From positions 27,470,513 through 27,534,512 of the forward strand of contig OY743181.1 of assembly GCA_963555705.1 (NCBI GenBank): 64,000 nt of DNA, read 5' to 3'. The notes beneath the pieces were generated by a model, which was not told where the DNA came from, made no database searches, and saw only the letters and a program-made list of their open reading frames with translations. This DNA is from Ligustrum vulgare. Its lineage: Eukaryota > Streptophyta > Magnoliopsida > Lamiales > Oleaceae. Positions within the stretch are counted from its first letter, which is position 1; each line of letters opens with the position of its first letter. Shown piece by piece: positions 13,060-24,443 of this stretch. The position numbers and the translations under genes were made by a program.

Positions 13060-16000
13060 TGATAAGTGCATTTATACACTTATCTATATGTCTAAATTAG
13101 AATATTATATTTTCATTTTTGAATAAATTCTACTTAATTGTTTATTATTTATTTATATTTCAGATATTATTCCTGAATCATGTGAATGGAGCAATTAATG
13201 TAGAATATAAGCTTTTGGATGATAATCGGGAAAGATAATAGGAGAAAAGTGCAAAATATCAATGATCAAGGGGTTAATTGAAGATGAAATGAAGATTACA
13301 AGAAGAATTGAAGAGATTTTGAAGTTTGAGGATCAAATAGTTGCAATCAAAAGATGAAGGAGTCATGGGCAATGAAACATAAGGGACCTACTTAAATACA
13401 TTTGAAAGATGGAAAATCGTGTTGAAGAAGTCAACTGTGCGGCCACGCCAACCCTACCAGGTGGCCTCACATTCAGGCATCAAACCAATAAATCCGATTT
13501 AGATTGGCCAGCGTAGCCACCAACTCCATTATCCAGCCCAAAGGGAGCTCTGGGCCATGCGCGGATTTCTTGTCTTATTTTGATTAGGTTTCTTGGAAAT
13601 CTATATGTTCAACTTTTCATGCACGAAGAAGGGATATTTGCACACATATTCAAGATTTAAAACTCTTCATCTTCTTATCAAGAAATTGAAGGCTAATTGG
13701 AGGCAAAGGCCTGAGGATCGAAGTTCAACACATGGAAGCTACATCTTGGTGCAAGAATTCTTTTACTTGTTGAATTTGATAAACTCCTAAGGTTTACTTT
13801 TATTATTTATTTTGTTTTGAATTCCAATACTATAAACAACTAATTTTCTTGTTGGGATTAGTGATATAGAATAGTTTTACGCATTTAATTACATTGTTCA
13901 AGTTTTACATAATGATTACATGTGTTGGTTTTATTTTGTAAGTAATGCGTTAATTAACTGGCCAGTAATTCATTGGTTTTATGGTTTGCTTTCATAATAC
14001 GAGAGGTGAACTAACGAACTAGATATAGGAATAAAACCCAATAATTAAATAAATGATAGAGATATACGTTTATTGTTATTGCGTTCTATCTTTGTGTTCT
14101 TGTGTTTAATGCACCTAATCATTATGACTAGCTATTGATAAGTGCTTTATTAGAATTTATTTAGTTCACTTGTTATCCCATTTTGTTATTGGTTTGATCC
14201 TATTTAAGTAGTATTTAATGCATTTTATTGTTTTGTGTTGGGTAAGATTACAAAGAACAAAAAGAAAGGAAAAATGACCAAAATGATGAATCATGGAACG
14301 CTCAACAACAAGATCTACAAATCAAACCAAACAAAACTTCAAGGACATGTTCAAAGGACTCCAAATCAATAATTGCATGAGAGAAGAATATTAGAGGCAA
14401 AAATTATGGTCAAAGAAGGTTTGGAGTGAAGTTGGAAATCAAAAACCCGCAAGGATTGTGATCCATAATTTTAGTCAGTTATTGAAGCTCAATTTTGATA
14501 TAGAAGAATTTCAAATTTTGTAGCATCTATTTCAAAAATGATTGTAGATCTTTGAGTCTTCTTTCCAACGCACTTTGAATCACAACAATCGAACATCAGG
14601 AGAGAAAGTTATGACCAAAACACCAAGCAAAGGCCCTGATCAGCAGAGATTCACTTACGACCGTAAATGAAAAAGTTACGACTGTAACTTCCAAATTCTG
14701 AAAATTTCCAGTTTACGGCAGTATATGACAAAGTTACTGGTTCAGGAGTCTATTTTTGGCATATTTTCTTGGGATCTTCAGGGCACGATTTTGGAGGCTT
14801 AGAAAGAGAAAATTCACCACAAAAGGGTGTGGAAAAACTAGGGCAAAAAAGAGCACTCTTGGGAGATTTTGAAGGATAAGAGTATCAACAACAAAGTGAA
14901 TCCATGAATCAACTTGAAGAATCTACCACAACCATGCATCAACTTGAAGAATCTACCACAACCATGCTAAGCTAAATTCCCTATCGTATTCAAAGGGGAA
15001 GTTGTGTTATTCAATTATGTTATTTTCTTCCAAGAAACTAGTAGCGTGCATCTATTTCCTTATTTCAATTGTCGAATTATTGAGTTTTGAATGTTTTATT
15101 GAATTTAGCTGATTTATAAATTTGATTTGGCCAATTAAATTGTTGAATCTCTGAATTCATGTATGTGCTAGGTTTAGATCTTTGATCCGTAATTGTCATT
15201 GAATATTTATTTTAGTAACAAATAAATCTCGTGCAGGTTTATCAATAATTCAACTCTAGTTTATTAATTTGAGCTTGTGAAATTAGTAACCTGATTCAAT
15301 CTAACTCTTCTCCCTTCACACTAATCTTGCGTTAAATTCTAAGAGCTTGTTTAGAGTTACCCATTGATTAGAACTAAATCAAAGAGCTCGTTTTGATTTA
15401 ATTTACATAAGGAAAAATTTGGATAATCAGAACTTGTTGATTACCTAAGATTGATAAATTGAATTAGGAATAGAAGTATGTTGCATAGGAAGGTATAACA
15501 TTAATTGATGGCATAACCGAACCCAAAACAAGATTGATTACCATTTCAATTCTTTTATATAATTATTTGTTCTTTTCATGCATCGTTTACATTTAAGCAA
15601 TTATAACAACAAAACCCTTCATACTATGTTAATTGATCGAGCAACTATTTTAGTTCACTGTTCCTCATGGGATCGAAGTGAACGAGGAAATTAATTTATT
15701 ATTTTGGTGCGTCGCGACATGCATCTGCTGTCTAGAATCATGGTTGACTAATTAGGTAGAGTTGATTTAAACTCAAGAGAAGAATTTCACATACATTAGT
15801 GAACTTGATCGATCACGTTATTAGGATTAAAAATTGAGTAGTGGAACTAAAGATATTGACTATATGAAATCGTGAATCCCAACTTTTAATTCATAAATTA
15901 ATAAAACAGAATTTGCATTCTATTTTATTGTTTTTAATCAATCTTTAGTCTAAATAGAAATCTCAATTTTCAATTGTTCAAGTAAAGCTCGAATTTAAAT

Positions 16001-16102
16001 AACTTCTGTAATTAATCAAAATCTCTATAGGACGATAACTCGAACTCTTAGTCTGCTTTATTACTTGGATGTGATATCGTACACTTGCGATTTAGCACAT
16101 CA
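13060..16102 (+). repeat. First LTR of complex C (interrupted by a solo LTR)
   Basis: It begins TGATAAGTGCATT with a perfect GATAAGTG/CACTTATC stem and ends GATTTAGCACATCA, directly followed by AGTGTTTGGCAC, a remnant of the usual AAGTTTTTGGCGCC start of the primer site. Removing the nested element at 14136-15726 gives about 1.45 kb that aligns with 16407-17504 and with 27123-28532. After 16102 the sequence switches to an inverted fragment, so this LTR has lost its own internal region. Confidence 0.7.
14136..15726 (+). mobile_element. Solo LTR related to element B, nested in the C LTR
   Basis: 1591 bp from TGATAAGTGC to GACATGCATCT, flanked by GCTAT (14131-14135) and GCTGT (15727-15731), a 4-of-5 duplication. 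The other C LTRs run uninterrupted across this point (for example 28138-28165), confirming an insertion. Its middle part (about 14780-15000) is clearly homologous to the B LTR (about 43690-43870), and both contain TTACGNCNGTAA-type motifs. A 30-bp stretch with CAACTTGAAGAATCTACCAC is tandemly duplicated at 14907-14966. Confidence 0.75.
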
Positions 16103-16406
16103 AGTGTTTGGCACATAACTAAACAATAACACATGTTTACCATATGCCTAAAAAAATTAGATCACAATATACTCTAGCACAGAACTTTGAACAACACAAT
16201 AGAATAGTTTCTAGTTATTCAATGCTAGACTTTCAAGTGTGTGTGTGAATAGCCGAAGTCAAACGCATACTCATGTAAGAATATACTTGACATAGTATTT
16301 CTAATTATGTGCAAGCCAACATTGAATCCCATGTAGTCAACCTATGATGTTCTACTATTTTCCTTACAAAACTCAAGAATGAACTATAGTTATTGCTCTT
16401 CTTAAG
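16103..16406 (-). repeat. inverted fragment of C 3' noncoding sequence
   Basis: Read on the minus strand it matches about 24090-24350, the stretch just before the 3' LTR of C. Shared landmarks include CAAGTGTGTGTGTGAATAGC (16229-16248 here, reverse-complemented near 24228-24247) and CACATGTTTACCATATGC. It joins two LTR pieces and is best explained by a rearrangement between two copies of the element. No gene. Confidence 0.7.
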
Positions 16407-17504
16407 AGATGGAAAATCGCGTTGAATAAGTCAACTGCGCGGCCATGCCAACCCTACCTAGTGGTCGCGCGTTCAGGCATCAATTCAATAGATCTGTTTT
16501 GAAATGGCCTGCGCGGCCACCGAGTCTATAACTATGCGGTCGCACAATTATCTGGCCCAGCGAGAGATTAGGCCCATGCATAATTTCATGTTTGATTTTA
16601 CATAGGTTTCTTGACAACCTATATATACCAATTCTCATGCATGTTTGGAGGACCTTTGCACACATATTCAAGACACAAATTCATCATCCTACCGTAGAGA
16701 TTGTTGAAGCTAATTGGAGGAAAAAACGTGAGAGTTGTTGATCAACACGTGGAAGCTACTTCTTGGTGCAAGAGTTTGTTACTTGTTTCTTTAATATACT
16801 CATTATGTTGTTCTTTATTCTTATTTATGTTTTCAATTCCAATATGATGAACAACTAAACTTCTTGTTGGGAGTTTTCATCTTTTAATTGCATTGTTCAA
16901 GTTTTATGTATAGATTGCATGTGATGGTTTTATTTTGTGAGTAATGCGTGAATTAACTGGCCACTAATTCATTGATTTAATGATTTGTTTTCATAATCCG
17001 AGAGGTGGTTTAAAGACCTATATCTAGGAATAAAATCCGGTTATTAAACGAACGATAGAAATATACGTTTGTTGTTATTGCTATCTTTAAACTGAGTTCT
17101 TGTATATCATGCACCTAATCATTAAAACTTACTTTCTATAAACACGGTTGACTAATTCGGTAGAGTTGATTTAAACTTGAGAGAGGAATTTCATATGCAT
17201 AAGTGAACTCGATCGATCACATTATTAGATTAAACTTGAATGGTGGAATTAAAAGTATTGAGTACGTGAAATCGTGAAATCCCATCTTTTCATTCATTTA
17301 TTACAAAAACATAAATTGCTCTCTTGTTTAATTGATTTTAGTTGAATCATTTAGTTCACCTACAAATCACAATCTTTAATTTTTCAAATAAAACGAGAAT
17401 TAGGATAACTTCGGTAGTTAATCATAGTCCTTGTGGGACGATAATTCGGACTCTCTTGTCATTACATGGTTGCGATATCGTGCAATTGTGATTAGCACAC
17501 ATCA
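16407..17504 (+). repeat. truncated 5' LTR of element C
   Basis: Homology to the first LTR starts abruptly at AGATGGAAAATCG (13407 in the first LTR) and continues to the LTR end GATTAGCACACATCA. About 350 bp of the LTR start are missing, replaced by the inverted fragment. Without the promoter-bearing start it is unlikely to drive transcription. Confidence 0.7.
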
Positions 17505-17511
17505 AGTTTTT

Positions 17512-17528
17512 TGGCGCGTTTTCGGGGA
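17512..17528 (+). other. primer-binding site of element C (decayed tRNA-Asp type)
   Basis: TGGCGCGTTTTCGGGGA differs by one deletion and one substitution from TGGCGCCGTTGCCGGGGA, complementary to plant tRNA-Asp. It lies 7 bases after the LTR end. Confidence 0.85.
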
Positions 17529-17568
17529 TTATTGATTAATTCTGATATCTTTTTATTTTTGCTTTAAT

Positions 17569-19725
17569 TTGAATTTTACTTTTAGCACTATTATTTTTAG
17601 TTATTTATTTAAGTTCATGCTAAGGAGATCTAAATGTTGTGATTTGCTTCCCTTTGATTCCAAAATCACGTGGACTTTGAGAGAAAGATGTAAACAATTG
17701 TTGGAAGCAACTAAGCAACTAAATTTGAGAATGGCAGCTGACGAGGTTTCAAACGACCCCTTTGAATCCTAAGAATTAGGCTGATGCAGTAATTGAATAG
17801 CAACCTCGAGTTCGAGGAGGAGGACCATTGAGGGAATACATGATCCCTCCCGTGGGAAATATCATGACTTGTGTGGTACCTCCAGCAATACCAATAAACA
17901 ATTATGAAATCAAAAATTCTTTGATTTCATTGATCGAACATGCAGTGGTATTCAATTGGCTATCTTCAGAAGATCCCCATGTGCATCTAAGAGCTTTTCA
18001 AGAAATCAGTGACATGCAGTGCATGAATGGAGTTCCAGCAGAAGCTATAAAAATGAAGCTATTTTTACTCTCTTATAGACAAGACTAAGGCATGGTATTA
18101 CTCTTTGCCATCTAACTCAATTCCTTAGTGGACAATATTGAGTAAATTTTTTTTGGATAAGTTCTTTCCACCGAATTGAATGTCGAAGCTTAGGAGGGAA
18201 ATTCTGGTGTTTAGTCAACAGCAAGGAGAATCAATATTTGAAGCTTGGGGGAGATTTAATGAATTCCTTAGGCAGTCTCCTACACATGGAGTTTTAGATT
18301 GGATATTGGTTCCATAGTTTTATAATGGTTTGACATATGAGAATAAAAGACATGCACATTCAGCTACTAGTAGGTCTTTGATGGATCTAGCTTATGAGGA
18401 AGCATAAGAAATATTCTAGAAAATGGCAGCTAACAATTACCAGTGGTACTCTGATAGAGCAATGCAAAAGACTAGGGAAATTCTTGAAGTGGATGGAATA
18501 ACGAAGTTAAATGCAAAAGTAGAAGCCTTGGCAAAAAGATTGGACAGTTTGGGAAAGTAACCAATTAATGTTGTTCAGGAAAGTTAGGTTTGTGATGTTG
18601 TCTTTGAAAATCATGGTGTACATGAGTGTCCTTCTGCAATTCAAGATCAGACAGTTGTGGAGTAGGGAAACTACTTGGGGAACAATCAAATGCAAAGAGG
18701 ACCATACTCTCAGACATATAACCCTAAGTGGAGCAAACATCCAACTTTTTCATGGTCGAATAATAAGCATGTTCAAAATCCGCCAAGTTTTCAACAGCAA
18801 CAACAATAGAAAAAGCAAAAGCAACAACAGGTTCAGCTGACATTGAAGGAGAATATGAATATGATAGTGCAGCTTGTGAAAAGTCAGCAAGATATGCTGC
18901 AAACTCAATAGGTAGAAATCAAGGAGCTGAAGAATCAAGTGGGACAGTTTGCAATGAAAAGAACAGAAAGACAACATGGACAATTACCTAGAAATACTAA
19001 AACAAACCCAAGGAAGAGTGTTTATACAATCACTACTCGAAACAAGTTAAGTTAAAGGAAATTGGGTGGTGAAATCTGACAAACGTGTTGAGGGAAATAA
19101 AAAGCGAAAAGAGGAGAGCCCAAAGGAAAAAGATCAGCTTGTTGAAGGAAAAAGGACAACAATTGAGGAGAAGACAGTGAAGCAGTAAGTGAAGGCTTAT
19201 GTCCCTCCTATTCCATATCCTCAAAGGTAAAATAAGAATAATGAAGACTATTAATTCTCCAAATTCCTAGAGATGTTGAGGAAGTTGCTTATAAACATCC
19301 CTTTCATTGAGGCAATAAAAGAGATCCCAAGTTACTCAAAGTTTTTGAGGGAGGTGATGGATAAAAAGAGAGGCTTGAAGATTACGAGATGGTGTCTTTA
19401 AACTAAGAATATAGTGCAATACTTCAAAATAAGCTACCACCAAATTTAAAAGATCTAGGGAGTTTCTCTCTCCCTTGTCAAATTGGTGACTTCAAATTTA
19501 ATAAAGTTTTATGTGATTTAAGATCTAGTATTATTTGATGTCTCTATATTTACTGGAAACTGGACTTACGAGATCCCAAGCCAAAGACTATAATGTTGCA
19601 GTTAGCTGATAGATCTATTTCATACTCATATGGGGTGATTGAAGATGTACTAGTCAAGATCGAAAAATTTCTATTCCCAACAGATTTCGTAATCTTTGAT
19701 ATGGAGGAAGATGAAAAGATGTTGT
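17569..19725 (+). pseudogene. gag and start of protease of element C (decayed)
   Basis: Pieces of an Athila-like Gag polyprotein are readable in shifting frames. A leader part (17620-17770) is followed by the capsid-like core at 17828-18088 with EDPHVHLRAFQEI and AIKMKLFLLS. The core continues after a frameshift with WYYSLPSNSIP, FFLDKFFPP and FNGLTYEN-like motifs to about 18500, then comes a degraded CCHC region with HGVHECP near 18610. From about 19255 the pre-protease motif NIPFIEAIKEIPSYSKFL appears, then the protease fold with LKDLGSFSLPCQIG and SYSYGVIEDVLV. Stops and frameshifts occur throughout. The catalytic Asp-Ser/Thr-Gly equivalent is not intact (DLRSS). The frame is cut at 19725 by a solo LTR and resumes at 21370. 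Confidence 0.75.
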
Positions 19726-21364
19726 TATTAGCCCAAGAGTAAACTAACCAAGAGGGGGGTGAATTGGTTTATAAAACTTTTTTGATAAATAATCTCAAAC
19801 TTAAAAATCAATGGGTTCAAGTATGAGCACTTAGTGATGTAAGTAACTTAACTATCAATGTAGTGTGCTATAAATGTGTAAACTTAATTGATAAAGCAAG
19901 TATAGCACTTAGATATAGTGTTACACAACATAAATTGATAGAATAAAGTAAGTGCAATGTAAGTAAGTAAAAGGGATAAGAGAATGCAAACGCGATTTAT
20001 GGAGGTTCAATCAACCAACGTGATCTACGTCCCCCGTTACCGAGCTCTCCGTCACGAGCAAGGCCAAATTCACTATATTGGTAACTTACAACAAGGAGTA
20101 CCAAATCCTTAGGCGACTTACAACAAGATGCACCTATCCTTAACCAACAATCGAGTTTTCACAAGGCTCTCGAAACCACAAGATATAATGAATTGAATTT
20201 ACAATTGAAATAACTCTCTTGAAAAATGATATACTCAAATTAAGTACCGAGAGAGTTAGGCTAACACTTCAATAGATAGCAATGAATTAAGCTCGAGTGT
20301 TAGAGAAAACCTTTGATGCAAATGATAATGAAAAGTTCAATGCAATCAAACAAAGTTTTTCAAATAATCTCTTGTTAAAATATTGAATCAAATTAAGTAC
20401 CAAGAGATGCCACACTTGAATAATTAACAATGAGTTAAGCTCAAAGTGTTTAGGCAATGGAACTTTGATGAATCAAAAGATAATGAAAAATGTAACACAA
20501 ATAATCAAAGTTCCTTAATTGGAATTTCTCTCTTTTAAAAGATTAAAACAAGTTTAGAACAAAGAGAGACTTACACTTCAATTCCAATATAGTGTGAAGA
20601 TGTTGAAGAAGTTTAAACAATATAAAACCAAGAATCTTCACAAAACTTTCTTCCAAAAACTTTGATGATTTGATAAAACAAAGTTTAGATCAATCAAATT
20701 TTTATAATAATAATAGATGAATATAAACCAAGTAAGAACAATGAATTTTCACAAGAAAGTTTCTATAAAATCTTTTCTATGTTGTTGAAAATGAATGTAA
20801 GAGAGAAAGCTATTTATAGAGCAAATTTCGCACATACTGTCTTTTGCGGTCGACCTATCCTGTTATGCGGTCGACCTCAATATAGCCGTTGCGAGAAAAT
20901 AGCCGTTGGAGTTCAAAAATAGACAGTGCGGTCGACCTGAAAAAATTTGCGGTCGACCTGAAAAATCAGGATTTCAAGATTTTGATTTTTCAAGGTTTTC
21001 GATCAAAGTTGATTTTGAAAAAGATATTTTGATGGTTTTAAAAATGTTACTTGAGCTTTATGAAGTGCATTGCCAACTATTGATGCATTAACCTTACATA
21101 AGATTGAAAAACAATTTGTAAATGATCAATTCTTTGTAGGCTTCATTGCTTGGTCTTCATGCTTTCCGACTTGAAATTTGATCTCGAATATCTTCGACTA
21201 TTTCTTGATCTTCCTTGCATCTCATGTGCTTGATCACATAGTCTTGATTTGAACATTGAATGCTTTGAATTATATGAAGTACTTGAAGCACACTTGTTAG
21301 CAACACAATATGTTCTTGTTTGTTATGATCAAAACAATAAGGTCAAGTTGACCATATGTCAACA
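19726..21364 (-). mobile_element. Copia solo LTR (SIRE/Maximus-like) inside the C protease
   Basis: 1639 bp flanked by a perfect 5-bp duplication GTTGT (19721-19725 and 21365-21369). On the minus strand it starts TGTTGAC and near its other end has CCAATTCACCCCCCTCTTGG (19748-19767), a hallmark at the 3' side of plant SIRE/Maximus-type Copia LTRs. Four GCGGTCGACCT motifs lie at 20840-20960. Taking out the element plus one GTTGT restores continuous protease coding across the junction up to an LGRPF motif, which independently fixes both boundaries. No internal Copia sequence remains. Confidence 0.8.
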
Positions 21365-21369
21365 GTTGT

Positions 21370-21638
21370 TAATCTTAGGGAGGCCATTCCTCGCAACTGG
21401 ACAAGCTTTAATTGATGTTGAGAAAAGGGAAGTGATATTCAGGATGGAAGAAGATAAGGTCACATTTGACCTCACACAAATGGACAGCAACAACCCTAAT
21501 CTCGAGAATTGTTCAACAATTGAGGTGGAATCAACATTTAAGGAAAAAGGAAAGTTTAAACATGAGGCTTCGAGGTGTGTTAAAAACAAAGCCACAAAAG
21601 CAGACATTGTCTCAACACCACATCTTGAACCACCTTGA
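21370..21638 (+). pseudogene. C-terminal part of the protease region of element C
   Basis: This continues the interrupted protease. It carries ILGRPFLATGQALIDVEK, the C-terminal landmark of Athila/Tat-type aspartic proteases, followed by FRMEEDKVTFDLTQM. The frame then ends at 21638. After it comes TTGTTGGGATGCAACCCAACC (about 21682), which in related elements lies after integrase. RT, RNase H and integrase are therefore deleted from C as a block, and the element is non-autonomous. Confidence 0.75.
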
Positions 21639-21639
21639 G

Positions 21640-24443
21640 GAACACTACCAAAATTCAAGCTTTAGACTTTAAACGGAGTGGTTGTTGGGATGCAACCCAA
21701 CCTTATATCCTTTTTGTTTTTAGTATGCTTTATTTAATGCTTTATTGGTAATTTAGGATTTATTTGCTCTAGTAGTTTTTTTTGGCATCATTGAGTCATC
21801 ATATTTTCCTTACGTTCTTTGCATCTAATTAGGGTGTTATAAAAAACAAGTTCCTTGCTTGAAATGTATTGGCATCAATTTCATTATAAATTTTTGGCCT
21901 TAAAGTTGAAAGCACATGTAGATGCATATTGACATTCAAAAGCTTGTTCATTCCATTGAATTTTTGGTTTTCATTGCATACTTGAATTGTGGTGTTAAAT
22001 CATATACTCAAGCATGAAAGCTTTTTTATATGCAATGGGTATTTTCACAATTTCATAACTTTCAATCTCGTTTCCTCTTCCAAAATTCACCCCAACATAT
22101 CATACCACCTACCTTCAACACATTCACATGGATTTGAACATCAAAAGATGAATGCATCATATCCAAATCTCCCGTTAGATTATGTTTCACCTCATTAATT
22201 ATGCAATTTGCAAAATTTTGGGATTTTCTTGCTTTTATGGAGATTTAGATTTCTTGGATTATTGAGTCGTGGAATAGGCTAGAATTGTATGTTGAGTTAA
22301 TTGTGAAACATAGGTTAAAAATTTGGGATAACTCCAAGCTTCAAACTCTAAGATTTCAACTTGTTTTTTAATATGCGCGTTACGTGTTTGATAAAATGTC
22401 TGGGAAAGCTTCTAATAGAATTTTTGCAAAATTTTTTGAAATTTCATCTTCAATTCATGCTTAGCACTGATTTTGAGTTATTCATTCATGAGCTGCATTA
22501 TCACATTGCACAAAATTTTGATTTGGAATATTAAGCAATTCTAGGAACCACATCAAGGTCAATGTAGGGGTATTGACTAATTTTTCAGCCAGCATTGACC
22601 ATTTTGTCACATCATTCTACAACCCTATTGAATTCCAAATGATCTGAATTTCTGATATGTTATAGAACACATTACATATTTTCATGTGTCCAAATATGTC
22701 TAGGAAAAATTTCGATTTTTCATGGCGATGTCGGGGGCTGAAAATGGGTAGTTGACCAATTTCAAACAAATTTAGATTTATGTTTACCTTTAGTTTGGGG
22801 GTTGTGGATGTGGTTTCCTATGATTTCTTATAAATTTGATGTGTCTAATGTAATTGCTTCAATTTTGCGAGGAATACACCATATGGGAACAAATTGAGAA
22901 CATTCGAGTCTACATTAAAAGGAAAGCTCCAAATTGAAGAACTTGCATCCTCACACCCGACGAATACTTGAATCCCTCTTTTATGTGTTTCTTTATTTTG
23001 TCATCATATCTTTATGGCATACATTGAGTGCAATGTATATTTCTATTTTGGGGGTGGAAATCTCATTTCATGTTTCATATTCATTCGATTGTTTGGGGTA
23101 TATAAAAAAAAAATTAAAAGTTTGAAATTTTTTTTGACATATTTATTGCCGGGATATAGTTTAGATCAACTTTGTACGTTAATCTTGAATATTGGACAGC
23201 ATAAAACTTGAATTTTCTTGACTAGTTATTACTTGAACTCATCTTCATACGCACATAGCCATTGTTAAATTATTACTTGTCTATGAGTACATTTAATACT
23301 TGAGGGGTACATATATGCAACTTGAACATAAGAATGACTTGTTAATCCCTAAACTCGGATCTTAACATTCTCGACCTATATATAGAACCAAATAGCTCGA
23401 GAAGCAGTTTGAGGGTGGAATGGTTAGAATATGCATGTATTGATGGATTGAGGGTCTGTTGTTCTTAGTTTTGCACTTTAGTTGAAATGATTTAGTCAAT
23501 GGGTATAAACCAATACTAGCATAAAAAAAATGCTAAAAGTCTTATTCTACTCTTCGTAGCATGTTTGATTCGAGCAAGTAAGCTTGTAAGAGTGTTAAAA
23601 TCTGGTACCATAAATTTAACCGAGTTGGGAGTTATCATCCTAAAGCTCGTTATAGAAAGCTTAACTGAGATTAGACTTACATATAAGACAATAAAATATC
23701 GTTAAAATTTTCAATGTTGCCTTTGTGACTCGGGTGATTAAGTCTGAGGGGTTCTTTGAACCTTGTCCCCTAAAGTTGTCTGACTTGGGAGTCATCGACT
23801 CAAAACTAGATAAAGGGGTCACATAGAAAGAAATTATGAAAAGTAACACAAAGATGATAAAAAAAACAAGGACAATAAAAAGAAAAAGTCGTCCACAAAA
23901 AAAATACATGGTATAAGCCTTGTTGACTAAAACTGTGGAGATTAATGTGTAGAATTTCGGATTGCTTACCTTTGATTTGTTGTTCATATATGTGTATAAT
24001 TCTGACTATCTTGTGTGAAAAGATGCAATAAAAAATGTTTAGAAACCACTATAGATAAAATTCAAGGATTTGAGGGGAAAACAATAAGTTGTGATCATCC
24101 ATGAGCGATCAAAGGAAAATCATTAGAATACCATCAGTTGACAACATGGGACTCAGGCTTAATTTTGCATAATAAGTTACACAATGTTAAAGTATATTTT
24201 TCCATAAGTATGCATTTAACATTGGCTATTCACACACACACTTGAAAATCTGGCATTAGATAACTAGAATTATTTTACTATGCTATTCAAAGTTCTATGC
24301 TAAAGTATGATATGATTTGGATTATTGAAGCATATGGTGAACATGTTGACATGACAAAAATATATGTTACTTTGCAAATTTTGGATTCATTAGTTAAGTC
24401 TAGATTGTTCTATGATGAACAATAATTCTAGTTTGCGGGTATT
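21640..24443 (+). other. 3' noncoding region of element C
   Basis: It contains the GGGATGCAACCCAACC landmark at 21690, T-rich sequence with GTTTGGGGGT at 22793, and a purine-rich tract GTTTGCGGGTATT at 24431-24443 directly before the LTR, the likely polypurine tract. The part from 23410 to 24350 has reverse-complement relatives at 4490-5260 and 16103-16406. No open frame shows domain motifs. The region where B carries a third ORF is not recognisable here. Confidence 0.6.
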
